Source: JAAZBG01 sp964390065
Lineage (GTDB): Bacteria; Fibrobacterota; Chitinivibrionia; Chitinivibrionales; Chitinispirillaceae
DNA length: 35,552 nucleotides
Assembly (NCBI GenBank): GCA_964390065.1
Contig: CAYMGX010000033.1
Location: 1-35,552 of the forward strand
Direction of reading: 5' to 3'
Under the pieces are notes generated by a model that was not told where the DNA came from, searched no databases, and saw only the letters and a program-made list of their open reading frames with translations. The translations under genes were made by a program, and so were the position numbers. Shown piece after piece: positions 1 to 7,196 of the stretch. The stretch's first letter is position 1. Each line of letters begins with the position of its first letter.

Positions 1-1
1 T

Positions 2-688
2 CATATTGATCCATCCTTATTCAGCAAATGGGCATCAATTGATTTGGGTAAGGATGGTAAGATATTAATTGTAGACCAATATGGTAAGATCATTCATCAC
101 CCGCAGATTAAGTCTGCAGATTCAATAGCTGATTATTCTGATATCGATATTGTAAAGAGAGTTCTGTCGGGGGAAAATGGTACTGCATCATATTATGACA
201 CAAAAACACAACAAAAAGAACTCGCAAGCTTTCAGAGATTAAATCAATATGGATGGGGAATTATCGTCTCGCAGCCATCATCGGAAGCGTTTAAAATCAG
301 AAATAATACAATGGTTATCCTCACAATTATCTGCAGCGTAATATTTTTTGGAGCAATTATACTTATTTTTAACATTCTTCATACATTCTACATTCAACAA
401 AAAACATCTAAGGAGATCAGGAAGAAAAACGATGACCTTCAACAGATGAATATCAGTTTGAATGAAGCACTTGAGAATATAAAAACACTCAAGGGGATGC
501 TTCCTATTTGCTCCTTCTGTAAAAAAATACGTAATGACACCGGTTACTGGCAGCAGATCGAATCGTATGTCAGAGACCATTCAGACGCAGAGTTCTCGCA
601 TGGCATCTGCCCGTCATGTTTACAGGAGCACTATCCTGAGATGGCTGATGATATTCTTAACCGTTCGAAGAGTAACGATAGTATATAA
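2..688 (+). CDS. Cache-domain membrane sensor with C-terminal Cys4 motif (5' truncated)
   Basis: The reading frame is open from base 2, so the true start lies before the window. The visible part begins with the last part of an extracytoplasmic Cache-like sensor domain, ending in the typical GWGIIVSQP-type strand. One membrane helix follows (about bases 305-395), then a Gln/Asn/Lys-rich coiled coil. The C-terminal module reads LPICSFCKKIRND, GYWQQIESYVRDHS, FSHGICPSC. This Cys-x2-Cys / Cys-x2-Cys arrangement recurs at the ends of response regulators and PAS proteins, and I know of no assigned function. It probably binds a metal (inference). No histidine kinase, GGDEF or MCP domain follows the helix, so output would have to go through this module or a partner. 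I am confident of the domain layout, not of the function. Confidence 0.8.
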   Translation, partial: HIDPSLFSKWASIDLGKDGKILIVDQYGKIIHHPQIKSADSIADYSDIDIVKRVLSGENGTASYYDTKTQQKELASFQRLNQYGWGIIVSQPSSEAFKIRNNTMVILTIICSVIFFGAIILIFNILHTFYIQQKTSKEIRKKNDDLQQMNISLNEALENIKTLKGMLPICSFCKKIRNDTGYWQQIESYVRDHSDAEFSHGICPSCLQEHYPEMADDILNRSKSNDSI

Positions 689-776
689 ACATCGGCCACC
701 TGATTGATGGTATCGAAATTTGTCTGTTTTGTCCCCCCCCTTTTTCATCCTCATATCATGAATTTATTTAAAAAGC

Positions 777-803
777 TAAAGTTCCAGGACTAAATACCGA
801 TAA
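777..803 (+). promoter_or_regulatory. Sigma-28 (FliA) promoter of the flgM-like gene
   Basis: TAAAGTTC (777-784), an 11-nt spacer, then ACCGATAA (796-803). The enteric sigma-28 consensus is TAAAGTTT-N11-GCCGATAA, so 14 of 16 positions match with the exact spacing. The predicted start near 810 leaves a leader of about 125 nt before the ATG at 935. Confidence 0.85.
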
Positions 804-870
804 CTAATAATGAGCGAACTTACGAGACCCGGAGATAAGAAATGATTCGGGAATCTACACCAGGGGGAGA

Positions 871-898
871 CCAGGGATGGTGAATAGTCCAGGGATGG
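871..898 (+). promoter_or_regulatory. Tandem CsrA-like motifs in the flgM leader
   Basis: CCAGGGATGG occurs at 871-880 and again at 889-898, exactly 18 nt apart, with a weaker CAGGGGGAG just before at 861-869. Each copy contains AGGGATG, matching the ARGGAUG core of the CsrA/RsmA SELEX consensus. Both sites lie in the untranslated leader, 37-64 nt upstream of the start codon. CsrA control is an inference; no csrA is in the window. Confidence 0.4.
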
Positions 899-934
899 AG
901 CGTTTCCCCACAGAAAAAGAAAGGCAGGTAAGCC

Positions 935-1231
935 ATGAACATTTCCAGAGCACTATCGGCTTACGGGGCCAGACCAATTGAAACTGCTGTTAAAAACAAC
1001 AGTAAGAAAGAGGCCCCTGCAAAAGCGGCGGCGCCTGTTCCACAGGAACAGGTTGAGTTATCTAATGAAGCAAAATCTTTTCAAAAGGTGATGGAGGCTG
1101 TTGATGCCACGCCGGAGGTTAGAATTCCATTAGCAGAAGAGATACGACAGAAGATTAAATTAAATGGATATCCGTTTGAAACAAAAATATATAAAGCTCT
1201 CGAAAAGATGATTGATACAAAAGTTCTATGA
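935..1231 (+). CDS. flgM: FlgM-like anti-sigma-28 factor
   Basis: A 98-residue protein. Its N terminus (MNISRALSAYG) and a disordered Ala/Lys/Pro-rich stretch precede QVELSNEAKSFQK, then PEVRIPLAEEIRQKI and a final helix. This order matches FlgM: a flexible N-terminal half, a VxLSxEA motif, a PxVR...I segment, and a C-terminal sigma-binding helix. FlgM holds FliA (sigma-28) inactive until the hook-basal body is complete and FlgM is exported. The 14/16 sigma-28 promoter upstream independently supports the call, since flgM is commonly under FliA control. The ATG follows a purine-rich AGGCAGG. A terminator follows 32 nt after the stop, so the gene looks monocistronic. The sequence match alone would be only moderate. 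Confidence 0.7.
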   Translation: MNISRALSAYGARPIETAVKNNSKKEAPAKAAAPVPQEQVELSNEAKSFQKVMEAVDATPEVRIPLAEEIRQKIKLNGYPFETKIYKALEKMIDTKVL

Positions 1232-1262
1232 TAAAAACCGCCATTCGGGAGCTGGATTTATT

Positions 1263-1299
1263 AACCCTGCGTGAAATTTATGTTCATGCGGGGTTTTTT
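1263..1299 (+). terminator. Rho-independent terminator after flgM
   Basis: Stem AACCCTGCGTGAA (1263-1275) pairs with TTCATGCGGGGTT (1283-1295), with G-T wobbles and a 7-nt loop, followed directly by a run of T. Confidence 0.8.
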
Positions 1300-1350
1300 C
1301 TTGCTTTTTTATGCTCCCGTAACTCATTTTATACCACTGTTTTAATTCTT

Positions 1351-1436
1351 GCTCTGGTGGCGGAATAGGTAGACGCTGCGGACTTAAAATCCGCTGACCT
1401 TCACTGGTCGTGCCGGTTCGATTCCGGCCCTGAGCA
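1351..1436 (+). tRNA. tRNA-Leu (anticodon UAA)
   Basis: The full class II cloverleaf can be drawn by hand. The acceptor strand is GCTCTGG (1351-1357) against CCTGAGC (1429-1435), with discriminator A at 1436. The anticodon stem is GCGGA/TCCGC around loop CTTAAAA, placing anticodon TAA at 1385-1387. A long variable arm (GACC/GGTC) and T arm GCCGG-TTCGATT-CCGGC follow. The 3' CCA is not encoded. Pair 5-68 of the acceptor stem is a U-U mismatch. Confidence 0.96.
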
Positions 1437-1617
1437 TGTTTCTTTCTCTCCCAATTGTTACCGTTACGTAGTTTTCGATTTTTCAGTTACCTCTTTATAA
1501 TTCTGCCGCAAAAATCACAATGGAATATACTCATACTAAACAGAAAAATTAAGGGTAAAAAAGAAAACTGCCCCATTTTAAGGCATCACCCTAAGTACGA
1601 CTACTACCAGAGTCTCA

Positions 1618-3303
1618 TTATCTTCTTAGTTTTTTATCAGTAGTACCCGATTTTAATCCGGCTTTACTTTTTGCGGATACACTATCAGCGGCATTCAACG
1701 CAGGTGTCTGCTTTTGCAGTGTATCCTGTATAACAGGAGGCTCAATGGGTTCCCATATAATAGAATCTGATGGTATCTCAGGGCGAACAACATTATTAAT
1801 AGTGTCGTTTTTCGTTGTACCTGACGTTACAGCCGTACTATTTGCACCAATTTTCGTTTCAGGAATATATTGCTGCGATTCCTTTTTAGAGGCATTCTTC
1901 TCCGGTGCAGTACTACCAGCCTGGCTCTCAAGCTTTTTAAGTACTTCACGTGCAGTAAACGCAAGCGCGTCATCAGGATCATTTGCAAACTGTTTTATTA
2001 AATAGAGTGCACGGGTTTCTTTATTATCCCCAAGCCCGATGATTGCCTCAATGCGTACATCCGCTTCCTTTGCCTGACTTAAAATGTCAATAAGCCCATT
2101 AAGTGCCTTTTCTGTTCCGATCCGGCCAAGTACCGACACTGCCAGTTTTCGTATCTTTTTATCAGCACCAATATCAAGTGAAATTGCAAGCAGGGCCGGA
2201 ACAATCTCGTTTCTGTATCCGGTAATCTCACTATATCCTTTTTTGACAAGCTCCGGTTCAAACGGTTCCTGTGAATAAAAAACCCGTAGCGAGTTAAGTT
2301 TATCCATCACGATACGACGGTAATGATCCTTACTGCGCAGTGTACTGTCGACAAGAACTGAAACCGTGCTGTCAAGTATTCTGATTCTCATTATATCTTT
2401 ATTATGTGCATCATTCAGACTATCGACATCATAGCGGAGACGTTCGATTTCACGCTGATGATTCCTCACTTTGGTCTCGAGTGGTTCAAGTCCGCCAAGA
2501 CTTCCTATATTGGTAAACGACCCGTTAAACCGTACTCCCACATAAATACCGGGACGCGCCAATCCTTCGGCAGGCGTTGAAACAATCCCAGCATCAAATT
2601 TTGAATCCTTATCAAGAAACATTTTTGTTAATGCAACAGCACCGGCACTAATCTCAAAACGCGAGTTCCAGAACCGCCATGATGCAAAAACAGATGGAAT
2701 AAAATCCTTATCCCTGCGGTTCATTTCGATAGTTGCATAAACACCGCCGCCAAAATATTTCTCAAATGCAAAAAACGGATTAAATGCTTCACGTTGATAC
2801 GAGGGAATTGACAATACTCCAAAATGAAGCCTTAGTCTGATTGGTTCAATACTCTTTGCAAATGCAAAATACAGTTCGTTTGTAAACTTATCATCATCAT
2901 CATTATCGTAATAATACATCTCCCGGTTTGAAAAGCAGCTACGGATACCAACCGCAAGTGATGGTATCCAGGATTGTGTTTCTTCACCAAGAATACGCGT
3001 TTTAAGCCCAATGGTTACGCCGCCTGCATACCCGATATCAATGTTTACCCAACGCGCAACGCTATACGAAAGCAACAAACCTGGTTGCAGCACTGTTCCA
3101 TCTATGCTGTCGGTAAACATAAACGTACTTACATCTGCAACGATTGCATTATTATCAAGAAGATCTGCATCAGGTACCCAGTGAAGTGCGCTCCATCTCG
3201 TAGCTGCAGTGACTGCATTTATTAAAAGAACAGTAGTAGAAAAAACAAGAAGAACAATGATCCTGCCAAAACGCTTCATCATCATACCTTTGAACCGGTT
3301 CAA
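1618..3303 (-). CDS. Secreted protein with barrel-like N domain, coiled coil and HEAT repeats
   Basis: A 561-residue protein with an N-terminal signal peptide (basic MKRFGR, hydrophobic core, Ala-rich cleavage region near residue 33). Residues about 35-270 are rich in alternating aromatic/hydrophobic strands with Gly turns, like an outer-membrane beta-barrel. About 275-315 forms a coiled coil. About 350-455 holds alpha-helical HEAT-like repeats with phrases such as RKLAVSVLGRIGTEKALNGL and VRIEAIIGLGD. The last 100 residues are Ser/Thr/Pro/Lys-rich and probably disordered. The TTG start at 3303 is chosen because GAGGTGA sits 7 nt upstream; an ATG cluster lies seven codons in. I do not recognise a named family. 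A structural or scaffolding role at the cell surface is only an inference. Confidence 0.7.
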   Translation of the reverse strand: MNRFKGMMMKRFGRIIVLLVFSTTVLLINAVTAATRWSALHWVPDADLLDNNAIVADVSTFMFTDSIDGTVLQPGLLLSYSVARWVNIDIGYAGGVTIGLKTRILGEETQSWIPSLAVGIRSCFSNREMYYYDNDDDDKFTNELYFAFAKSIEPIRLRLHFGVLSIPSYQREAFNPFFAFEKYFGGGVYATIEMNRRDKDFIPSVFASWRFWNSRFEISAGAVALTKMFLDKDSKFDAGIVSTPAEGLARPGIYVGVRFNGSFTNIGSLGGLEPLETKVRNHQREIERLRYDVDSLNDAHNKDIMRIRILDSTVSVLVDSTLRSKDHYRRIVMDKLNSLRVFYSQEPFEPELVKKGYSEITGYRNEIVPALLAISLDIGADKKIRKLAVSVLGRIGTEKALNGLIDILSQAKEADVRIEAIIGLGDNKETRALYLIKQFANDPDDALAFTAREVLKKLESQAGSTAPEKNASKKESQQYIPETKIGANSTAVTSGTTKNDTINNVVRPEIPSDSIIWEPIEPPVIQDTLQKQTPALNAADSVSAKSKAGLKSGTTDKKLRR

Positions 3304-3429
3304 TAAAAATCACCTCATAATTTCGGTTGTAACACGAAATACGGGTTTAATTAATTCTATTAAACCGCCATCTGATTGTCTATTAAGAAATTAGGTCGAT
3401 CAGTAATTTTATACGGAAGGAAAATACGA

Positions 3430-3497
3430 AACGCTTATCCCGCGCCCGGCAAAAGTGTAGTCCAACTACACCCACAGGCGCAGCATAAGCGTTAGAC
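3430..3497. repeat. Nested palindrome resembling an integron attC site
   Basis: AACGCTTAT (3430-3438) pairs with ATAAGCGTT (3485-3493), then a 3/3-nt unpaired stretch, then GCGCC (3442-3446) pairs with GGCGC (3477-3481). Inside is a terminal hairpin GTGTAGT/ACTACAC (3455-3471). The right end GTTAGAC fits the GTTRRRY attC core. The order outer box, unpaired spacer, inner box, terminal hairpin is that of a folded attC. The left end fits RYYYAAC only at AAC, no second site or integrase is visible, and the inner box lacks obvious extrahelical bases. It may be an ordinary palindrome. A second hairpin (TGTCTG/CAGACA, 3505-3525) lies beside it. Confidence 0.3.
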
Positions 3498-3552
3498 TGT
3501 CGGTTGTCTGAAAACGCTGCAGACAGTACAGGCCACTGAAAAAAGTTACCAG

Positions 3553-4035
3553 TTAGCGTTCCTCAGAATCAACATTCTGTTCATCAGGAGACATGTAATC
3601 TGGTTCATCAACAACTTCATCATCAGAAGCATCCCGTTCATTACCGTTTTCTTCGTACTCAATGTAATTGCCACGCTCAGTATCATCGAGTTCCTGTTCC
3701 GGTGCAACCTGAGATACCGGTGCAGCAGCAGGTGCAGGGAGACGATCTCTGATTTCTTTGAGCAACTTAATAATCTGATCATTCTGCTTGATCAGAAGCT
3801 TGTCGCTTGAACCACCACCGCCGTGATGATTTTTAAACTTGTTATTTGTGTGACCATTAGCACCAGGTTTTTTGTATGATTGCTGATGTCCACCATTGTT
3901 ATAACTCGAATTTCCATTACCATTACTATTGTAATTATAACTATAGCTGGCACTGGGACTGTTATATGATTTGTTTTGTGATGATGGTCTGCGATTCTGT
4001 TGGTACATGCCCCTTGACATTTCATCGCCATTCAT
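3553..4035 (-). CDS. Low-complexity Asn/Ser/Tyr/Gly-rich protein, unknown function
   Basis: A 160-residue protein that I do not recognise. The ATG at 4035 is chosen because AGGAG lies 8 nt upstream; the frame stays open further upstream, but that stretch has no such signal. Residues about 5-75 are dominated by Asn, Ser, Tyr, Gln and Gly (prion-like composition). A short amphipathic helix follows with heptad spacing (KLLIKQNDQIIKLLKEIRDR), then a Pro/Ala linker and a strongly acidic tail rich in Glu and Asp. There is no signal peptide or membrane helix from this start. The short helix suggests oligomerisation (inference). It stands alone between miaA and the HEAT protein, all on the minus strand. 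Confidence 0.6.
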   Translation of the reverse strand: MNGDEMSRGMYQQNRRPSSQNKSYNSPSASYSYNYNSNGNGNSSYNNGGHQQSYKKPGANGHTNNKFKNHHGGGGSSDKLLIKQNDQIIKLLKEIRDRLPAPAAAPVSQVAPEQELDDTERGNYIEYEENGNERDASDDEVVDEPDYMSPDEQNVDSEER

Positions 4036-4147
4036 GAGGAGGACTCCTTTCTTCCCGACGGAAGATACTAAAAAGGAAAAAATAACTACTATGGCCACAG
4101 TTACGGCCAAATGGTATAAAAGAATCAGGGATTTTCTGGTAATTTAA

Positions 4148-4164
4148 AAGGTACCAAGTACCTT
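4148..4164 (-). terminator. Possible terminator after miaA
   Basis: A perfect hairpin AAGGTAC-CAA-GTACCTT. Read on the minus strand it is followed by TTTAAATT, a weak T-rich tail. It lies in the 255-bp space between miaA and the next minus-strand gene. That space holds nothing else I can support. Confidence 0.4.
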
Positions 4165-4290
4165 AAATAATATATTTATGGCCCCATATTCTGCACAACA
4201 GGAGCACTAACAATTTACTATATGTTCAGCTATAGTTCAACTATTGTTTTATAGTTTCAAACGTAGCATCAAAGATAATTAAAATAAAAT

Positions 4291-5211
4291 TCAATCAAAA
4301 GAGCTTTTTTTGTAAAAATTCTTTATAACCGACAGCGCAGCATCCACCCCCCTGGAGATATCAACCTCAATACCATCCTGCTGATGCGCAAACCAGGTCA
4401 CCTGACGTTTTGCAAAACGCCGTGTATTTCTCTTTATAAGCTCCACTGCATCATGGAATGAAATTGCACCCTGTTCATACGGGAAAAATTCACGGTAACC
4501 GACACACTGAAGTCCGGGAGAATCAGCTGTATAGCCTTTTTTAACCAGCATTCTGAACTCATCATAAAGCCCCAAACTGATCATCGCATCAACCCGCATG
4601 TTTATTTGCTCATACAGTTTGTCCCGATCAAGGGTTAGCTTTACAACCGAGTATGTATATTTTCCCGGCCGCTCTTTTATTTTCTGGAGTAATGATAACG
4701 GTTTGCCGGTTTGATAATACACTGCAAGTGCACGAATGATCCTCTGTGCATCATTGATATGTATCTTTGATCCACTTACCGGATCTACTTTTTTCAGTTC
4801 ATCATGCATCTTTTCGGTACCTTCAAGTACTACTCGCTGCGTCAGCATATCACGAATCTCCGGATCAGACTCCTCCTGCACCCCTACTCCATCAATGAGT
4901 GTCCGCAGATATAATCCGGTACCTCCACAGACGATACAGCGCTTACCCTTCGAATGCAGCTGATCAATCACCCCTTCTGCATCATTGAAATACCGGTACA
5001 GGGAATACGTTTCGGATGGTTCAACAAGGTCTATCAACCAGTGCCTGATCAAAGATTGCTCAGATAGATTGGGCTTTGCAGTCCCGATGTCCATACCACG
5101 GTATACCTGCCGCGAGTCGCAGGAAACAATATCCCAACCATACTCCTGTGAAAGTGCCATTGCAAGTGCACTTTTGCCGGATGCTGTCGGACCTGCAAGT
5201 GCTGGGATCAT
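4291..5211 (-). CDS. miaA: tRNA dimethylallyltransferase MiaA
   Basis: This enzyme transfers a dimethylallyl group from DMAPP to N6 of A37 in tRNAs that read U-starting codons. The 306 residues are the usual family length. Residues 7-14 form the P-loop GPTASGKS. DSRQVYRGMDIGTAKP is the conserved substrate motif with the catalytic Asp, and GGTGLYLRTLIDG and NDAQRIIRALAVYYQTGKPLS follow in the right order. The start ATG has no strong ribosome site, but no better start exists in frame and the P-loop is at the normal distance. It is divergent from the YibQ-like gene at 5314. The DMAPP it needs would come from the MEP route represented here by ispE. Confidence 0.97.
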   Translation of the reverse strand: MIPALAGPTASGKSALAMALSQEYGWDIVSCDSRQVYRGMDIGTAKPNLSEQSLIRHWLIDLVEPSETYSLYRYFNDAEGVIDQLHSKGKRCIVCGGTGLYLRTLIDGVGVQEESDPEIRDMLTQRVVLEGTEKMHDELKKVDPVSGSKIHINDAQRIIRALAVYYQTGKPLSLLQKIKERPGKYTYSVVKLTLDRDKLYEQINMRVDAMISLGLYDEFRMLVKKGYTADSPGLQCVGYREFFPYEQGAISFHDAVELIKRNTRRFAKRQVTWFAHQQDGIEVDISRGVDAALSVIKNFYKKSSFD

Positions 5212-5313
5212 TATTGATAATTTTTCTGAACTCAGTGTGGAATTCCTTGTACTTTACTGAAAAATGGGGTATTTTCTTTTTTCCTGTAAACAATAAAATA
5301 GAAGTTGTACCTG

Positions 5314-6444
5314 ATGAAACTCAAAATAATTTTTATCCTGATATTACTGGTCGCTATTACTGTCACCGTAACGATACTTGTGAAGCCTGAAATTTTGGCA
5401 TCAAGCGGACTTGTGGTTAATAGCATTACCAAAGATAAAAAAGAGCCGGATGACACTGTACGTACGTCCGTGAAATTTGAGCAGCAATTGATGGAACAAT
5501 TGCATAATCTTGAAGTAAGCAATCAAAATATCAGACGGACTGTTTTAAAACAGGATTCGTCAATCGAAATCAGAACATCCGTGCCGCGCGGTAAACCGAT
5601 GGAGTGGATCGTTTGGATGATCCAATCCGGATTAAAAGATGCAGCCTATACCATGGACGATTGTTTTTACGAATCTGACGCCAAAGGATGCCGCATTCAA
5701 TTCAGTTGTAAGAAAAAAGGCAATCCGTCGTTTGTGTTAATTCTGACGCGGTCCTCAGCATACTTTACAAGTACCGCAAAAATTGCGATATTTATTGAGG
5801 ATTTCGGATTTCAGGCTGATGAAACAACGATTCAGTATCTCTCGTTTCCCGAACCGCTGACAGTAGGACTTCTACCGGAAAAAAAGCTTACAACATGGAC
5901 TGCACAAATTGCGGATGAATACAAAAAGGAAATTGTACTGATGCTCCCGATGGAACCTGTTCCGGTTGCATTTGCAAAACAAAGCAATTCGGTAATTATG
6001 GTTCATTACACAGAAGATAAGATCAGACAACTGCTAAACAACGCAATTGAGCGGATTCCGAATTTCAGTGGTGTTGCAAATTATTATGGAACACGGGTAC
6101 TCGCAGACAGTAAAGTTGTTTCAATGCTTTTCGAGCAGATCACATCACGAAACAGTTATTTTCTCTATTTTCCACAGCAACGTAATGTATCAGTCAGTAC
6201 TATTGCTAAAAGTGCAGGAACTCCCTATGTGTCAGTTGACATTGTGGTTGATACAACACTCAGCGTTAACCGGATTCAGGACACATTACGCCACTGTGCA
6301 ATGATTGCGCAGAAAACCGGGTATGTGGTGGTCAGTAGTAAAGCACGTGGTTCATTTATACAGGCATTGACTAATGAAATTCCGGTATTAAAACAGAATG
6401 GAATAAAACTGGTCTATATATCCGAACTTGCGAAGAGTAAATAA
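5314..6444 (+). CDS. YibQ-type divergent polysaccharide deacetylase homologue, active site degenerate
   Basis: A 376-residue protein with one N-terminal membrane anchor (about residues 3-25) and a linker of about 125 residues. A divergent polysaccharide deacetylase domain follows (about 150-375), recognisable by VGLLPE, EIVLMLPMEPVPV, GVANYYGTRVLAD and FLYFPQ. Typical members read IDDLG, HLPMEP, NHMGS and FLDS at these places. Here they read IEDFG, LMLPMEP, NYYGT and FLYFP, so the metal-binding Asp/His positions are largely lost and catalysis is doubtful (inference). ATG 5314 is preferred to TTG 5305. It is followed 25 nt later by pdxJ, probably as one transcript. The fold is likely; the function is not known. 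Confidence 0.75.
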   Translation: MKLKIIFILILLVAITVTVTILVKPEILASSGLVVNSITKDKKEPDDTVRTSVKFEQQLMEQLHNLEVSNQNIRRTVLKQDSSIEIRTSVPRGKPMEWIVWMIQSGLKDAAYTMDDCFYESDAKGCRIQFSCKKKGNPSFVLILTRSSAYFTSTAKIAIFIEDFGFQADETTIQYLSFPEPLTVGLLPEKKLTTWTAQIADEYKKEIVLMLPMEPVPVAFAKQSNSVIMVHYTEDKIRQLLNNAIERIPNFSGVANYYGTRVLADSKVVSMLFEQITSRNSYFLYFPQQRNVSVSTIAKSAGTPYVSVDIVVDTTLSVNRIQDTLRHCAMIAQKTGYVVVSSKARGSFIQALTNEIPVLKQNGIKLVYISELAKSK

Positions 6445-6469
6445 CTTCCTCAGGAGGCTTAAAGATAGA

Positions 6470-7180
6470 ATGGCAACACTTGGAGTAAATGTCGATCATA
6501 TTGCAACAATTCGTCAGGCCCGGGGCGGCCATGAGCCTGATCCGGTTCACGCAGCAGCACTTGCAGAGATCGCTGGCGCAAAAGGAATCACTGCACATCT
6601 CAGAGAAGATCGCAGACATATTCAGGATCGTGATATTTACCTTTTAAAACAAACGGTGGCGACTCATCTGAACCTGGAAATGGCAGTAACAGAAGAAATG
6701 GTTAAACTTGCCGTTGATGTTCTCCCGTCAATGGTAACACTTGTTCCGGAAAAACGTCAGGAGCTCACTACAGAAGGCGGACTTGCCGTTCGTGAGCATG
6801 AACGGGAACTGGCAAAGGCAATCGAGACATTCAGAAACCATAATATTCTTGTAAGTTTGTTTATTATACCCGATTTGAATGATATAAAATCAGCCAAACG
6901 AGTCGGAGCAACACACATAGAGCTTCATACCGGTCCATATGCCAACGCAGCAGCTGGTGCAGCGCAGGATGAACAGCTTGAACAACTCAAAAATGCAGCA
7001 CTGTTTGCAAATCGTCTGGGGCTTCATGTTAATGCGGGTCACGGCTTGAATTACCAGAATGTTACGGCAATTGCACGCATGAATTTCATTGAAGAACTCA
7101 ATATCGGGCACTCAATAATCAGCAGAGCCGCACTGGTTGGAATGGATCGGGCTGTTCGGGATATTATTGCTCTATTCTGA
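6470..7180 (+). CDS. pdxJ: Pyridoxine 5'-phosphate synthase PdxJ
   Basis: This enzyme condenses 1-deoxy-D-xylulose 5-phosphate with 3-amino-2-oxopropyl phosphate to make pyridoxine 5'-phosphate, the last ring-forming step of the DXP-dependent B6 route. The 236 residues are full length. Key stretches are LGVNVDHIATIRQARGG at the N terminus, ITAHLREDRRHIQDRD, the MVTLVPEKRQELTTEGG loop, ELHTGPYANA, and the phosphate-binding LHVNAGHGLNY and IGHSIISRA near the C terminus. ATG 6470 is chosen over the longer open frame because it starts exactly at the family's N terminus and has AGGAGG at 6452-6457. It follows the YibQ-like gene by 25 nt. No terminator is visible before the repeat array. Confidence 0.97.
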   Translation: MATLGVNVDHIATIRQARGGHEPDPVHAAALAEIAGAKGITAHLREDRRHIQDRDIYLLKQTVATHLNLEMAVTEEMVKLAVDVLPSMVTLVPEKRQELTTEGGLAVREHERELAKAIETFRNHNILVSLFIIPDLNDIKSAKRVGATHIELHTGPYANAAAGAAQDEQLEQLKNAALFANRLGLHVNAGHGLNYQNVTAIARMNFIEELNIGHSIISRAALVGMDRAVRDIIALF

Positions 7181-7196
7181 TTTACATCATTAATTA

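Noticed and set aside
810..934. c-di-GMP (GEMM) riboswitch before flgM
   Set aside because: The conserved GEMM core and tetraloop-receptor sequences are absent; the repeated AGGGATG words fit CsrA sites better.
1455..1643. 62-codon open frame after the tRNA
   Set aside because: No ribosome site, AT-rich random composition, and it overlaps the end of the HEAT gene on the other strand.
4036..4110. 25-codon hydrophobic extension of the low-complexity protein
   Set aside because: It looks like a membrane helix but has no ribosome site, whereas ATG 4035 has AGGAG at good spacing.
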